A stretch of DNA of 7,191 nt from Simkania sp. (GTDB taxonomy: Bacteria > Chlamydiota > Chlamydiia > Chlamydiales > Simkaniaceae), in NCBI GenBank assembly GCA_028281425.1, contig JANQJX010000022.1, forward strand, positions 1 through 7,191. The letters run 5' to 3'. A model generated the notes under the pieces. That model did no database searches and was not told the origin of the DNA. It saw nothing but the letters and a program-made list of their open reading frames with translations. The position numbers and the translations under genes are program-made. Below are positions 1 through 6,244 of this stretch, piece by piece (the first letter of the stretch is position 1; each line of letters starts with the position of its first letter).

Positions 1-370
1 ACAAAATTCTTCAAGCTCTATATCTTTAGCATCAGATACACCTTTGTTATGCATACACCATTTTTTGTATTTCTTCCCGCTAAAGCAATAGCACAAATCT
101 TATCATCAAAAGGAACGCTGGAAAACCCAGGAAAGAACGTCCGCTATGAGAGACAGGAAGACTATATCAAAAAGATGATGAAAAAAAAATGGTTGGCTAA
201 AGGGTTAACCCTTCGAAAAGCACGTGATATTTTGTGGGCTTTAAGCAGGTCGAGACTTGTATCGAATGTTTGTTGTAGAGAAAAAATGGACATTGGATGA
301 GTACGAAAAATGGCTAGCCCAACTTTTAGTCAAATCTCTTCTGGATACTGATGCGTCATCTAGTCTGTAG
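1..370 (+). pseudogene. TetR-family regulator, frameshifted C-terminal remnant
   Basis: Frame 1 is open from the window edge to about base 250 and contains the stretch KARDILWAL. After that the frame runs into a stop at 298-300 (TGA) with an unconvincing tail. The +1 frame continues as RDLYRMFVVEKKWTLDEYEKW and then LAQLL, ending in a TAG at 368-370. Joined by removing one base near 247-251, the reading becomes ALSRRDLYRMF. This resembles the C-terminal ligand-domain end of TetR-type repressors, where a 'DILWAL(T)S.ELYRLLVEERGW..E.YE.WLA' pattern is common. No DNA-binding helix-turn-helix is seen, so the N-terminal part is either outside the window or lost. TetR regulators are scarce in chlamydiae, which suggests a decayed acquired gene. 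The family call rests on pattern memory and is moderately sure. The frameshift is seen directly, but a sequencing error cannot be excluded. Confidence 0.55.
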
Positions 371-449
371 TTCACATGTTTACTGGTATATCCAATTCTC
401 AAGGATAAGGTTTGCAAATTATCCATGTAAGTTGAATGACTGATTGATC

Positions 450-1820
450 CTATGACTCCTGAAATCTATGCTTTTTTGGGAGGATTTTTTTTGCCTTTTT
501 CTTTTTTGGTTTTTCTTTTTTTCCTTTTAAATGAAAAGAAAAGGGCGTTCCTAAAAAAGGGTGGGTCAAGCGAAGTTGATTCATCAAATATTTTTGGTAG
601 GAGGGAGTAAGCTTCTTAGGGTCATTGACAAACAAAAGGAATGTAGGAGGAGATACTTGAATTTGAGAAAGAAAATAGATATGAAGAGGCTTACCTTGAA
701 TAGAAGGAGGATGGTTTTTTTGCATAGCTTTTCCGATAAATTGGTTGAGCTTTCCTGTTGGAATGCGTTTAAAACGACTTTGAAAAATGTTTTGAAGGGT
801 AGGAAAAATTTTATCGAGGTGACGCTTTGTTTTTGCTGAGCCGAAAATGATGGGGCAATACTGAATAAATGAGGCTTCATAAGTTAAGCTTTTGTAACAA
901 TGCTCCATTCTAATTTCTTGAGTTAGATCCCATTTATTGAAAAAGATTAAACAGCTTTTACCTTCTTTCTCAATCAAGGTAATAAGGCGTTTTTCTTGGT
1001 GTGTCAATCCCTCTTGAGCATCGAGGACAAGTAAACAAATATCTGAACGTTCTAGAGCTTTTTGAGTACGTATGTGAGCAAATTTATCGACGACCTCATG
1101 TTCTGCTTTTTTTCGTCGAATGCCAGCGGTATCGATAAAAGTGATTTTTTGATTCCCATGAGCTATTTGAACATCAATCTGATCTCGTGTGGTGCCGGGA
1201 AGAGGGCTCACAACACATCGGTTTTCATCTAAGAGAGCATTGATAAGAGTCGATTTGCCTACATTGGCCCGGCCAATGATGGAGACTTTCATCTGAGGGA
1301 TGAGTTGAGGCATTTCTTTTTCTTGCTTACAAGGAAAGAGAGCTTTTTCGAGAAGTTCCACAATATTTCTTCCTTGAATAGCAGAAGTAGAAATCATGTC
1401 TTGGATTCCGAGTTGGTAAAAGGGAAAAGCAAGGAATTCTTGATGCTGAAAATCGATTTTATTGATGGCTAAACAAAGAGGTTTATTTCTTTTTTTTAAA
1501 AGATGGAAAATGTCTTGATCGAGAGAAGTTATTCCAACTTTTCCATCAACAACAAGGATAAGGCTATCTGCCTCCTCGATGGCTATTTCGGCTTGGTATT
1601 TCACTTCTCGGGCAAATAGGAGCTTATGAGATAAATCAATGCCACCTGTATCAATTGCTTCAAAGGGGCGACCAAAAAGTTCTCCTTCCCCATAAAGACG
1701 ATCACGTGTGACCCCTTCCATCTCATCTACAATGGAATAGTGTTTTTGAATGATACGATTAAAAAGAGCTGATTTACCCACATTAGGGCGGCCAACAAGT
1801 GCGATTTTTATCTTTGCCAT
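450..1820 (-). CDS. der: GTPase Der (EngA), ribosome assembly
   Basis: Der is an essential double-GTPase that binds the 50S subunit and promotes its maturation in the cytoplasm. With the chosen ATG at 1818-1820 the protein is 456 aa, normal for the family. The first G domain has GRPNVGKS (about 10-17), DTGG (57-60) and NKID (120-123). The second has GRANVGKS (183-190), DTAGIRRKK (from 230) and NKWD (295-298). A KH-like domain follows (about 330-430) with the typical PPTFLLFVNDP stretch, and a lysine-rich tail (432-456) ends the protein. The frame stays open further upstream to a TTG at 1895, but those 25 residues lack family resemblance, and MAKIKIALVGRP is a normal Der start. A weak GGGG-type ribosome site lies just before the chosen ATG. 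The gene is separated from the artJ-like gene by a 168-bp palindrome and has its own promoter about 215 bp upstream. Confidence 0.96.
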   Translation of the reverse strand: MAKIKIALVGRPNVGKSALFNRIIQKHYSIVDEMEGVTRDRLYGEGELFGRPFEAIDTGGIDLSHKLLFAREVKYQAEIAIEEADSLILVVDGKVGITSLDQDIFHLLKKRNKPLCLAINKIDFQHQEFLAFPFYQLGIQDMISTSAIQGRNIVELLEKALFPCKQEKEMPQLIPQMKVSIIGRANVGKSTLINALLDENRCVVSPLPGTTRDQIDVQIAHGNQKITFIDTAGIRRKKAEHEVVDKFAHIRTQKALERSDICLLVLDAQEGLTHQEKRLITLIEKEGKSCLIFFNKWDLTQEIRMEHCYKSLTYEASFIQYCPIIFGSAKTKRHLDKIFPTLQNIFQSRFKRIPTGKLNQFIGKAMQKNHPPSIQGKPLHIYFLSQIQVSPPTFLLFVNDPKKLTPSYQKYLMNQLRLTHPFLGTPFSFHLKGKKEKPKKKKAKKILPKKHRFQES

Positions 1821-2041
1821 CAAATACCCCACTAAAGAATGATTGATATTAAAGTTTGAGAGAGTAGAAAGAGACCCAGAATCTGGAAACATCAAATATC
1901 AGAGCCTTATTTGGGCTTTTTGAAATTTTCTGTTTTGTGATCTTAACTTTTTTCTTTACGTCTTACTCTCTAAACAAAAAGCGATTGATTCAAAAAGTTA
2001 AATGACTTTTTTTGGGCTTTTCTAGATTTTAAGCATCTTTC

Positions 2042-2070
2042 ATTATAGCGAGAAAAGAGATTAATACCAA
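2042..2070 (-). promoter_or_regulatory. Sigma70-type promoter for der
   Basis: Reading the minus strand, TTGGTA (2065-2070) is followed by a 17-base spacer and a perfect TATAAT (2042-2047). Transcription would start near 2035, giving der a leader of about 215 bases. The leader holds an A/T-rich hairpin (arms 1992-1998 and 2005-2011) and two copies of TTTGGGCTTTT on the plus strand (1910-1920 and 2011-2021). The palindromic element begins only 18 bp upstream of the -35 box. The hexamers are seen directly; promoter activity is inferred. Confidence 0.6.
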
Positions 2071-2088
2071 TGGGAGTGCCTTTTTGCT

Positions 2089-2256
2089 TAACCCAAGTTT
2101 ACCATTTGTAGCTCTAGAATTTTTATCGCGTCATTGATCCTAAACCACCTACAGCTTTTGAAATGGGTCACGGACTCTATTCCAACAAAAGCTGTAAATG
2201 ATGATCATCTAATGAAGCCTCGAAAATTCTACGCTACAAGTGGTAAACTTGCGTTA
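2089..2256. repeat. 168-bp long imperfect palindrome (MITE-like element A)
   Basis: The left arm (2089-2160) and right arm (2186-2256) are inverted copies of each other around a loop of about 25 bases. The outer 24 positions match at 22 (AAGTTTACCA..TGTAGC), the next block TAGAATTTT is identical after a one-base gap, and the innermost TACAGCTTTTG matches perfectly. The ends read TAAC and GTTA. Its length equals that of the element at 3234-3401, and both share a loose terminal pattern (TAACCC...TTTAC...CCA). Transcribed, it would make a very long hairpin. It could be a non-autonomous transposon remnant or a palindromic repeat family. No transposase is present. Confidence 0.7.
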
Positions 2257-2283
2257 GATTTTTTAAAAGAAATTCTTAATTTT

Positions 2284-2328
2284 TGATAAAAAGAAGGATT
2301 GAAGGTAAAAATTTCAGCTTGCAATCCT
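2284..2328 (-). terminator. Rho-independent terminator after the artJ-like gene
   Basis: On the minus strand, AGGATTGCAAG and CTTCAATCCT pair as a 10-bp stem with one bulged C around a 13-base loop. The run TTCTTTTTATC follows directly. The structure lies 57 bases beyond the stop of the binding-protein gene, the right place and strand to end its transcript before element A. Confidence 0.65.
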
Positions 2329-2384
2329 CCCCAATGGATAAGAGGGGATCTTTTTGATTCAAAAAAAGGTGGCATTCGGGGGAT

Positions 2385-3119
2385 TTAATCGAGACTCCAT
2401 TTTTTTAAGAGTTTTATATAGATTCCTTGATCGTGAAGTTTTTTAAGGCCCCGATTAAAAATTTTAATGAGCTCTTGATCCCCATTTCTTGTGATCAGAC
2501 GCAATCCCATATCATTGAGGGGAGGGGTTAGAATTTTGATCTCTTTTGCATAGAGGTCTTGGGAAAAATTTAAAGCTAAAATGTAATTCATCATAATGGC
2601 ATCAATCGTTTCATTGAGTAATGCATTTAAAGCAATTGGAATAGAGTGATAAGAATGAATGATGACTTGGGGATAGAGTTTGATAAGAAGTGCTTCATCT
2701 TCGCTTGAGCTCACAGCAACTTCCTTGCCTTTCATTCCGTCAAAAAGATGGGTAGAAGAGCCTAACTTAGAGACAAGGACAGGTCCTGTATGTAAGAGAA
2801 GATTGGAAAAATGGTACTTATTGAGAATGTAGATGTAGGGATGCATGGATGAAAGGATACTATCATATTTTTTTTTATCGAGTCCTGAGAGTAAATTGTC
2901 CCAACTCATATTAACACGCTTTAGATTCACTCCTTCAATTTTTGAAATTTCATATAAAAGCTCATTTGAAAAGGCAAGAAGATTGGTCTGTTTTCCCATC
3001 AGATCAAGAGGGAAAAAACTGGGATCTAGTCCAATTGTGTAGGTTTTCTTTTGGGAAGAACAAGATGTAAACAGGATTGGAAAAATAATGAGAATCAATA
3101 GATAAAAACGGTTGAACAT
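2385..3119 (-). CDS. ArtJ/HisJ-family solute-binding lipoprotein, altered ligand site
   Basis: This is a family 3 (SBP_bac_3) periplasmic binding protein of 244 aa, counted from the ATG at 3117-3119. The N-terminus MFNRFYLLILIIFPILFTSC is a clear lipoprotein signal with the acylated cysteine at about C20. The frame extends to an ATG at 3159-3161 (258 aa), but that puts 14 polar residues before the signal. The mature domain starts YTIGLDPSFFPL, has the DSILSSM segment, and ends with the family's GIYIKLLKKWSLD-type C-terminus. Family members deliver amino acids to ABC importers, and chlamydial ArtJ binds arginine. Here the carboxylate-binding Arg of LAO/HisJ proteins (Arg77) aligns with Ile (about I98), Ser72 with His, and the amino-group-binding Asp161 with Asn (about N178). 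The substrate is therefore uncertain. No permease or ATPase gene is adjacent. The gene sits alone between two inverted-repeat elements. Confidence 0.85.
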   Translation of the reverse strand: MFNRFYLLILIIFPILFTSCSSQKKTYTIGLDPSFFPLDLMGKQTNLLAFSNELLYEISKIEGVNLKRVNMSWDNLLSGLDKKKYDSILSSMHPYIYILNKYHFSNLLLHTGPVLVSKLGSSTHLFDGMKGKEVAVSSSEDEALLIKLYPQVIIHSYHSIPIALNALLNETIDAIMMNYILALNFSQDLYAKEIKILTPPLNDMGLRLITRNGDQELIKIFNRGLKKLHDQGIYIKLLKKWSLD

Positions 3120-3233
3120 CACTTTAAAAGGAGATTGATTTTCCTTTATGTTATGTAACATCTGATATGTTTGAAATAAAAAAAAATTTTTTACATTCTA
3201 TGATCGTAAAAGTTTTGTTCTATATAAAAGAGT

Positions 3234-3401
3234 TAACCCCCATTTTACGCCACCCCTGGGAAGAGAGCTGCAAGAGTGTTTTCAGAAACGCCAAGAGATT
3301 CTCGAGAGATAAGGTTTGCACCCTTGCCAAGAGAATTTATTGGATATGTGAGCGAAACAGAGCATGCGGATTTTTTCAGGGGTGGCGTAAAATAGGGGTT
3401 A
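3234..3401. repeat. 168-bp element with 25-bp terminal inverted repeats (MITE-like element B)
   Basis: The left end (3234-3258) and right end (3377-3401) are inverted repeats matching at 24 of 25 positions, with the core ATTTTACGCCACCCCTG. A TA dinucleotide lies at each extreme end, as expected for IS630/Tc1-type insertion at TA. Because TA is its own reverse complement, it cannot be told from part of the repeat. The interior contains TCTCGAGA and a direct repeat of GCCAAGAGA. No transposase is encoded, so this would be a non-autonomous element. A diverged relative starts at 7018. The element lies upstream of the artJ-like gene and beyond the end of rluB. Confidence 0.75.
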
Positions 3402-3472
3402 GGTGAAGTCAACTGTTTTCTCCTTAGGCTTGAGATAAGTCGCATATCTTTTGCTCTCAAGAGTCTGTTGAT

Positions 3473-3488
3473 CTGAAAAATTTTTCAG
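3473..3488 (-). terminator. Possible weak terminator after rluB
   Basis: A perfect 16-base palindrome, CTGAAAAATTTTTCAG, lies 15 bases past the rluB stop. Its stem is mostly A-T and no separate U-run follows, so it would be a weak terminator at best. A second hairpin (arms 3429-3435 and 3455-3461) lies further on and also lacks a U-run. Confidence 0.25.
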
Positions 3489-3503
3489 TTCAAGGCAGTT
3501 CCT

Positions 3504-4205
3504 TTAAGAAAAAAGTGCTCTTTCAGTGGGTTTCATTTCTCGATACTGTCCCAATTCTAATCCTTCTAATTGAAGGGCTCCGATACGAATCCGTTTTAGT
3601 GAAAGGGGAGTGAGTTTTGCATTTTGAGTCAGCAAACGCACCTCCCGTTTTTTCCCTTCTTTGACAACGATTTTAAAAACATTGTAGCGTAATTTTTTGA
3701 CTTTATAGGGACAAATCCAATTTCCTTCAATTTTTGTCCCTTTTATAAGTTCTTTTAGCATAGAGTCACTGATCTCTTCAGCTGTTTTTACAAGATATTC
3801 TTTTTTGATATTCTTTGAAGGATGGATCACTCGATTTGCAAAATGGCCATCATTTGTAACGATAAGAAGGCCTGTTGTATCCTTGTCAAGTCTGCCTACA
3901 GTGAAAAGGCGTTGCTTCTCTTTTGCAAAAAGATCGATAACAAGGCGTTTTTTCCCTTCCCTTTTATTTGAGCAGACATAACCTTTGGGTTTATTTAAGA
4001 TATAGTAGACTTTTTTTTCTTCTGATGGTAGGAGTTGGTTTTTGACAAAAATCTCATCTTCTTTGGGATCAACAAGTGTTTGAGGAAGAAAAACAATCTT
4101 TCCGTTAAGGCGCACTTTTTTATTGAAAATCAATTTTTCGCAGGCACGTCTAGAAGCGATCCCAGAAGCTGCCAGAACTTTACTTAATCTTTTTTTGTAC
4201 GCCAT
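3504..4205 (-). CDS. rluB: RluB/RsuA-family rRNA pseudouridine synthase
   Basis: The protein is 233 aa and converts a specific uridine in rRNA to pseudouridine; by chlamydial synteny (yjbC/rluB next to pgm) the target is probably 23S rRNA. An S4 RNA-binding domain occupies about residues 4-60, beginning RLSKVLAASGIASRRACE with VRLNGK. The catalytic domain carries GRLDKDTTGLLIVTNDG at 104-120, with D107 as the catalytic aspartate. The C-terminal signature EGKKREVRLL (from 183) replaces the usual EGRNRQVRRM. It then ends with LKRIRIGALQLEGLELGQYRE, which is typical of the family. The start ATG at 4203-4205 gives a normal S4 N-terminus, though no strong Shine-Dalgarno is seen. The gene diverges from gpmA, and its promoter overlaps the gpmA promoter. 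RsuA, RluB, RluE and RluF cannot be told apart with certainty from sequence alone; length and lack of a long tail fit RluB/RsuA equally. Confidence 0.9.
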   Translation of the reverse strand: MAYKKRLSKVLAASGIASRRACEKLIFNKKVRLNGKIVFLPQTLVDPKEDEIFVKNQLLPSEEKKVYYILNKPKGYVCSNKREGKKRLVIDLFAKEKQRLFTVGRLDKDTTGLLIVTNDGHFANRVIHPSKNIKKEYLVKTAEEISDSMLKELIKGTKIEGNWICPYKVKKLRYNVFKIVVKEGKKREVRLLTQNAKLTPLSLKRIRIGALQLEGLELGQYREMKPTERALFS

Positions 4206-4238
4206 TTGCCCAAGTATGAAAAAGGTAAAAAGAAGAAT

Positions 4239-4267
4239 TTGAAATAAATTTTTAAAAGAATTGTAAA
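4239..4267 (+). promoter_or_regulatory. Sigma70-type promoter for the gpmA-nifS-nifU operon
   Basis: TTGAAA (4239-4244), a 17-base spacer and TGTAAA (4262-4267) give matches of 5/6 and 4/6. Transcription would start near 4274. This argues against the most upstream possible gpmA start at 4274 and for one of the starts from 4307 to 4352. Confidence 0.5.
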
Positions 4268-4288
4268 AAAAATGTGAGAATAAGGCAA
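4260..4288 (-). promoter_or_regulatory. Sigma70-type promoter for rluB
   Basis: On the minus strand, TTGCCT (4283-4288) is followed by a 17-base spacer and TACAAT (4260-4265). These match the consensus at 4/6 and 5/6. Transcription would begin near 4253, about 48 bases before the rluB ATG. The -10 box overlaps the gpmA -10 box on the other strand. Confidence 0.5.
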
Positions 4289-4342
4289 GGAAAGAGATTT
4301 CGGGAAATGTGGGCTAGCTGTGAAAATGATAGATCTATTATG

Positions 4343-5071
4343 ATGGAAAACATGAAAGAAACATCAACACTTATTTTATTGCGTCATGGACAGTCAGAAT
4401 GGAACAAGCGGAACTTGTTTACGGGGTGGGTTGATGTCCCTTTGAGCAGGGAAGGAATTGAAGAAGCACAAAAAGCGGGAAAGAGGTTTTCTGCAATTCC
4501 TTTTGATTGTATTTTTACCTCTTCTCTTATTCGCTCTCAGCTCACCGCTATGATTGCTATGAGTGAACATCGAGAAGGGAAAACGCCTATCTTTCAGCGA
4601 ACATACGAAGAAAAAAAATGGCAAGCATGGAATACTTATAATGAGGGAATGAAAAAAGAGACCATTCCTGTTTTTGTTGCGTGGGAAATTAATGAACGCA
4701 TGTATGGGGAACTTCAGGGATTTGATAAAGATGAGATGAGGGAAAAGTATGGAAAAGAGCAAGTCAAAATTTGGCGACGCAGCTTTGATATTGCTCCCCC
4801 TAATGGGGAGAGTTTAGAAATGACAGCTAAACGTGTCATTCCCTATTTTCAAAAAGTCATTTATCCTTACCTTAAAGCGGGAAAAAATGTGTTTGTTTCT
4901 GCTCATGGAAATTCTTTAAGATCGATTGTGATGTATATCGATCATTTATCTAAAGAAGAGGTTTTGCAACTCGAAATTCCGACAGGAAAGCCTCTTTGTT
5001 ATTCCTATTTTAAAGGAAGTTGGCAAAAGAAAGAGATCGATGAGATTCAAAAAAATTATATAAGTAGATAA
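4343..5071 (+). CDS. gpmA: 2,3-bisphosphoglycerate-dependent phosphoglycerate mutase
   Basis: This cytoplasmic enzyme interconverts 3- and 2-phosphoglycerate in glycolysis and gluconeogenesis. From the ATG at 4343 it has 242 aa. The histidine-phosphatase signature is LRHGQSEWN with the phosphorylated His at 15. SLIRS follows at about 61-65, then NERMYGELQG with the catalytic Glu near 118, WRRSFDIAPPNGESL, and SAHGNSLRS with the second His near 188. Compared with the E. coli enzyme it lacks the roughly 20-residue loop before ESL and carries extra residues (about 76-107) before NERMYG; both features resemble chlamydial enzymes. The frame opens at 4274, but that coincides with the predicted transcription start. 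ATGs at 4307, 4340, 4343 and 4352 are all possible, and none has a strong ribosome site except a distant AAGGAAAGAG before 4307. The next gene starts 9 bases after the stop, so this is an operon leader. Confidence 0.94.
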   Translation: MENMKETSTLILLRHGQSEWNKRNLFTGWVDVPLSREGIEEAQKAGKRFSAIPFDCIFTSSLIRSQLTAMIAMSEHREGKTPIFQRTYEEKKWQAWNTYNEGMKKETIPVFVAWEINERMYGELQGFDKDEMREKYGKEQVKIWRRSFDIAPPNGESLEMTAKRVIPYFQKVIYPYLKAGKNVFVSAHGNSLRSIVMYIDHLSKEEVLQLEIPTGKPLCYSYFKGSWQKKEIDEIQKNYISR

Positions 5072-5080
5072 AAAAAATTC

Positions 5081-6244
5081 ATGGATGATTTTTCTATTTT
5101 TTTAGATCATGGAACCACAACGCGCCCTTCTGATTTTCTCATTAGTCAGATGCAACCTTTTTTTAAGAGGCATTGGTTTTGTCCATCAGCGCCTTATCTT
5201 AAAGGTAAAGAGCCTTTTGCTACGATCAATCAAACAATCAAAAATATCATGAAATTTTTAGGGGGGGACTCTAAAGATCGATTTATTTTTACTTCTTGTG
5301 GAGCTGAGGCGATCAGTCAGATCTATTTTTCAGTTGCATTAGATGAAAGTTTAACGAGCGGAAAAAATCACTTTATGACAACAAAAAGTGAGGATGCTTC
5401 TTTTTTAATGGGAATAGATCGATTAAAAAGCATTGGGATTGAAAAAAAATGGGCTCTTTTGAATCATGAAGGAATTTTAACTCCTGAAAGACTTAAGCAA
5501 ACGCTTTCAAATCGTACAGCACTTGTTTCTCTTTCTTGGGCAAATAGTCTCACCGGGGTGATTCAGCCTATTGAACTTCTGGGAGAAATTTGCAGAGAAA
5601 AAGAGGTTTTACTTCATGTTGATGCCAGTGATGTTTTAGGGAAGCTTTATTTTAATTTTAGAGATCTTCCTATTGATTTTTTAACATTTGATGGAGATCG
5701 CTTATATGCTCCTAAAGGAACAGGAGGGCTTTTAATGAAGCATTTTGCGAAATTAGATCCTTTGATTCCAGATGGAATGCAGCAACAAGGGCTGCGTGGT
5801 GGAACCCTCAATTTACCCGCTTTAGTAGGGCTTGGGATTGCTTTTGAAGAACTTGAAGAGCATATGAATATATTATCGATGGAAAATGCACGTCTTCGAG
5901 ATCAGTTTGAAGAGAGCATTGCGCTTCTTTTAAAAGATGCTTTATTTCTTTTTCGTGAGTCTCCACGTCTTCCCAATGTAAGTTTGATTGCTTTTCCTGG
6001 AGTCCATCATGAACTTCTTGCATTTCATTTGGCAGAGCAAAATATTTATCCGAGCTTTGGAGGAGGAAGGCATCAAAAACTCTCTGAGCTTCTCATAGGA
6101 ATGGGGGTTCAAATAGAGGTTGCAAGGTCTGCTCTTAGTTTTAGTTTGGGGAGAGAAACAACAGAAGAAGAGATTAAAAAGGCAAGTGGGATTGTTATCG
6201 ATACTGTAAAAAAATGTCAGAAACTCTCTGAGGCAATGATTTGA
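5081..6244 (+). CDS. NifS/IscS-like class V aminotransferase fold, active-site residues missing
   Basis: The protein is 387 aa and aligns along its length with cysteine desulfurases: FLDHGTTTRP (N-term, for LDNNATTP), FTSCGAEA (70-77), SLSWANSLTGVIQPI (150-164), HVDAS (179-183), LYAPKG (208-213), GLRGGTLN (237-244) and ALSFSLGRETTEEEI (351-365). Normal enzymes use PLP bound to a lysine and a loop cysteine to make sulfane sulfur from cysteine. Here the PLP lysine (IscS Lys206) aligns with R207 in DGDRLYAPKG. The PLP-stacking His104 aligns with D105, Thr76 with A75, and Gln183 with D184. The loop SSGSAC becomes SFGGGRH with no cysteine. The pyridine-binding Asp (D181) and Asn155 (N155) remain. 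Standard desulfurase activity is therefore unlikely. The gene starts 9 bases after gpmA and overlaps nifU by one base. The frame is intact throughout, which argues against decay. The fold assignment is firm; the function is unknown. Confidence 0.88.
   Translation: MDDFSIFLDHGTTTRPSDFLISQMQPFFKRHWFCPSAPYLKGKEPFATINQTIKNIMKFLGGDSKDRFIFTSCGAEAISQIYFSVALDESLTSGKNHFMTTKSEDASFLMGIDRLKSIGIEKKWALLNHEGILTPERLKQTLSNRTALVSLSWANSLTGVIQPIELLGEICREKEVLLHVDASDVLGKLYFNFRDLPIDFLTFDGDRLYAPKGTGGLLMKHFAKLDPLIPDGMQQQGLRGGTLNLPALVGLGIAFEELEEHMNILSMENARLRDQFEESIALLLKDALFLFRESPRLPNVSLIAFPGVHHELLAFHLAEQNIYPSFGGGRHQKLSELLIGMGVQIEVARSALSFSLGRETTEEEIKKASGIVIDTVKKCQKLSEAMI

Noticed and set aside
371..449. Terminator after der
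   Set aside because: A small hairpin exists (arms 403-408 and 419-424), but no U-run follows on either strand.
561..839. Plus-strand open frame opposite der
   Set aside because: It lies inside the well-conserved C-terminal half of der, is rich in strand-shadow composition and has no recognisable motif.
584..880. Minus-strand open frame overlapping der in another frame
   Set aside because: Low-complexity Phe/Leu/Lys content and full overlap with der coding sequence mark it as a shadow.
1821..1895. Longer der N-terminus from the TTG at 1895
   Set aside because: The extra 25 residues do not resemble Der N-termini, and MAKIKIALVGRP is a standard start.
3119..3233. Promoter for the binding-protein gene
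   Set aside because: TATAGA and TAGAAT look like -10 boxes on the minus strand, but neither has a -35 box at 16-18 bases.
3234..3401. CRISPR or tRNA-like explanation for the inverted repeats
   Set aside because: There are only two inverted ends rather than a direct-repeat array, and no cloverleaf or CCA-type end is present.
4274..4342. Longer gpmA N-terminus from 4274
   Set aside because: It coincides with the predicted transcription start and adds residues absent from phosphoglycerate mutases.
4394..4762. Minus-strand 122-codon open frame opposite gpmA
   Set aside because: Antisense to the catalytic core of gpmA, with no family resemblance.
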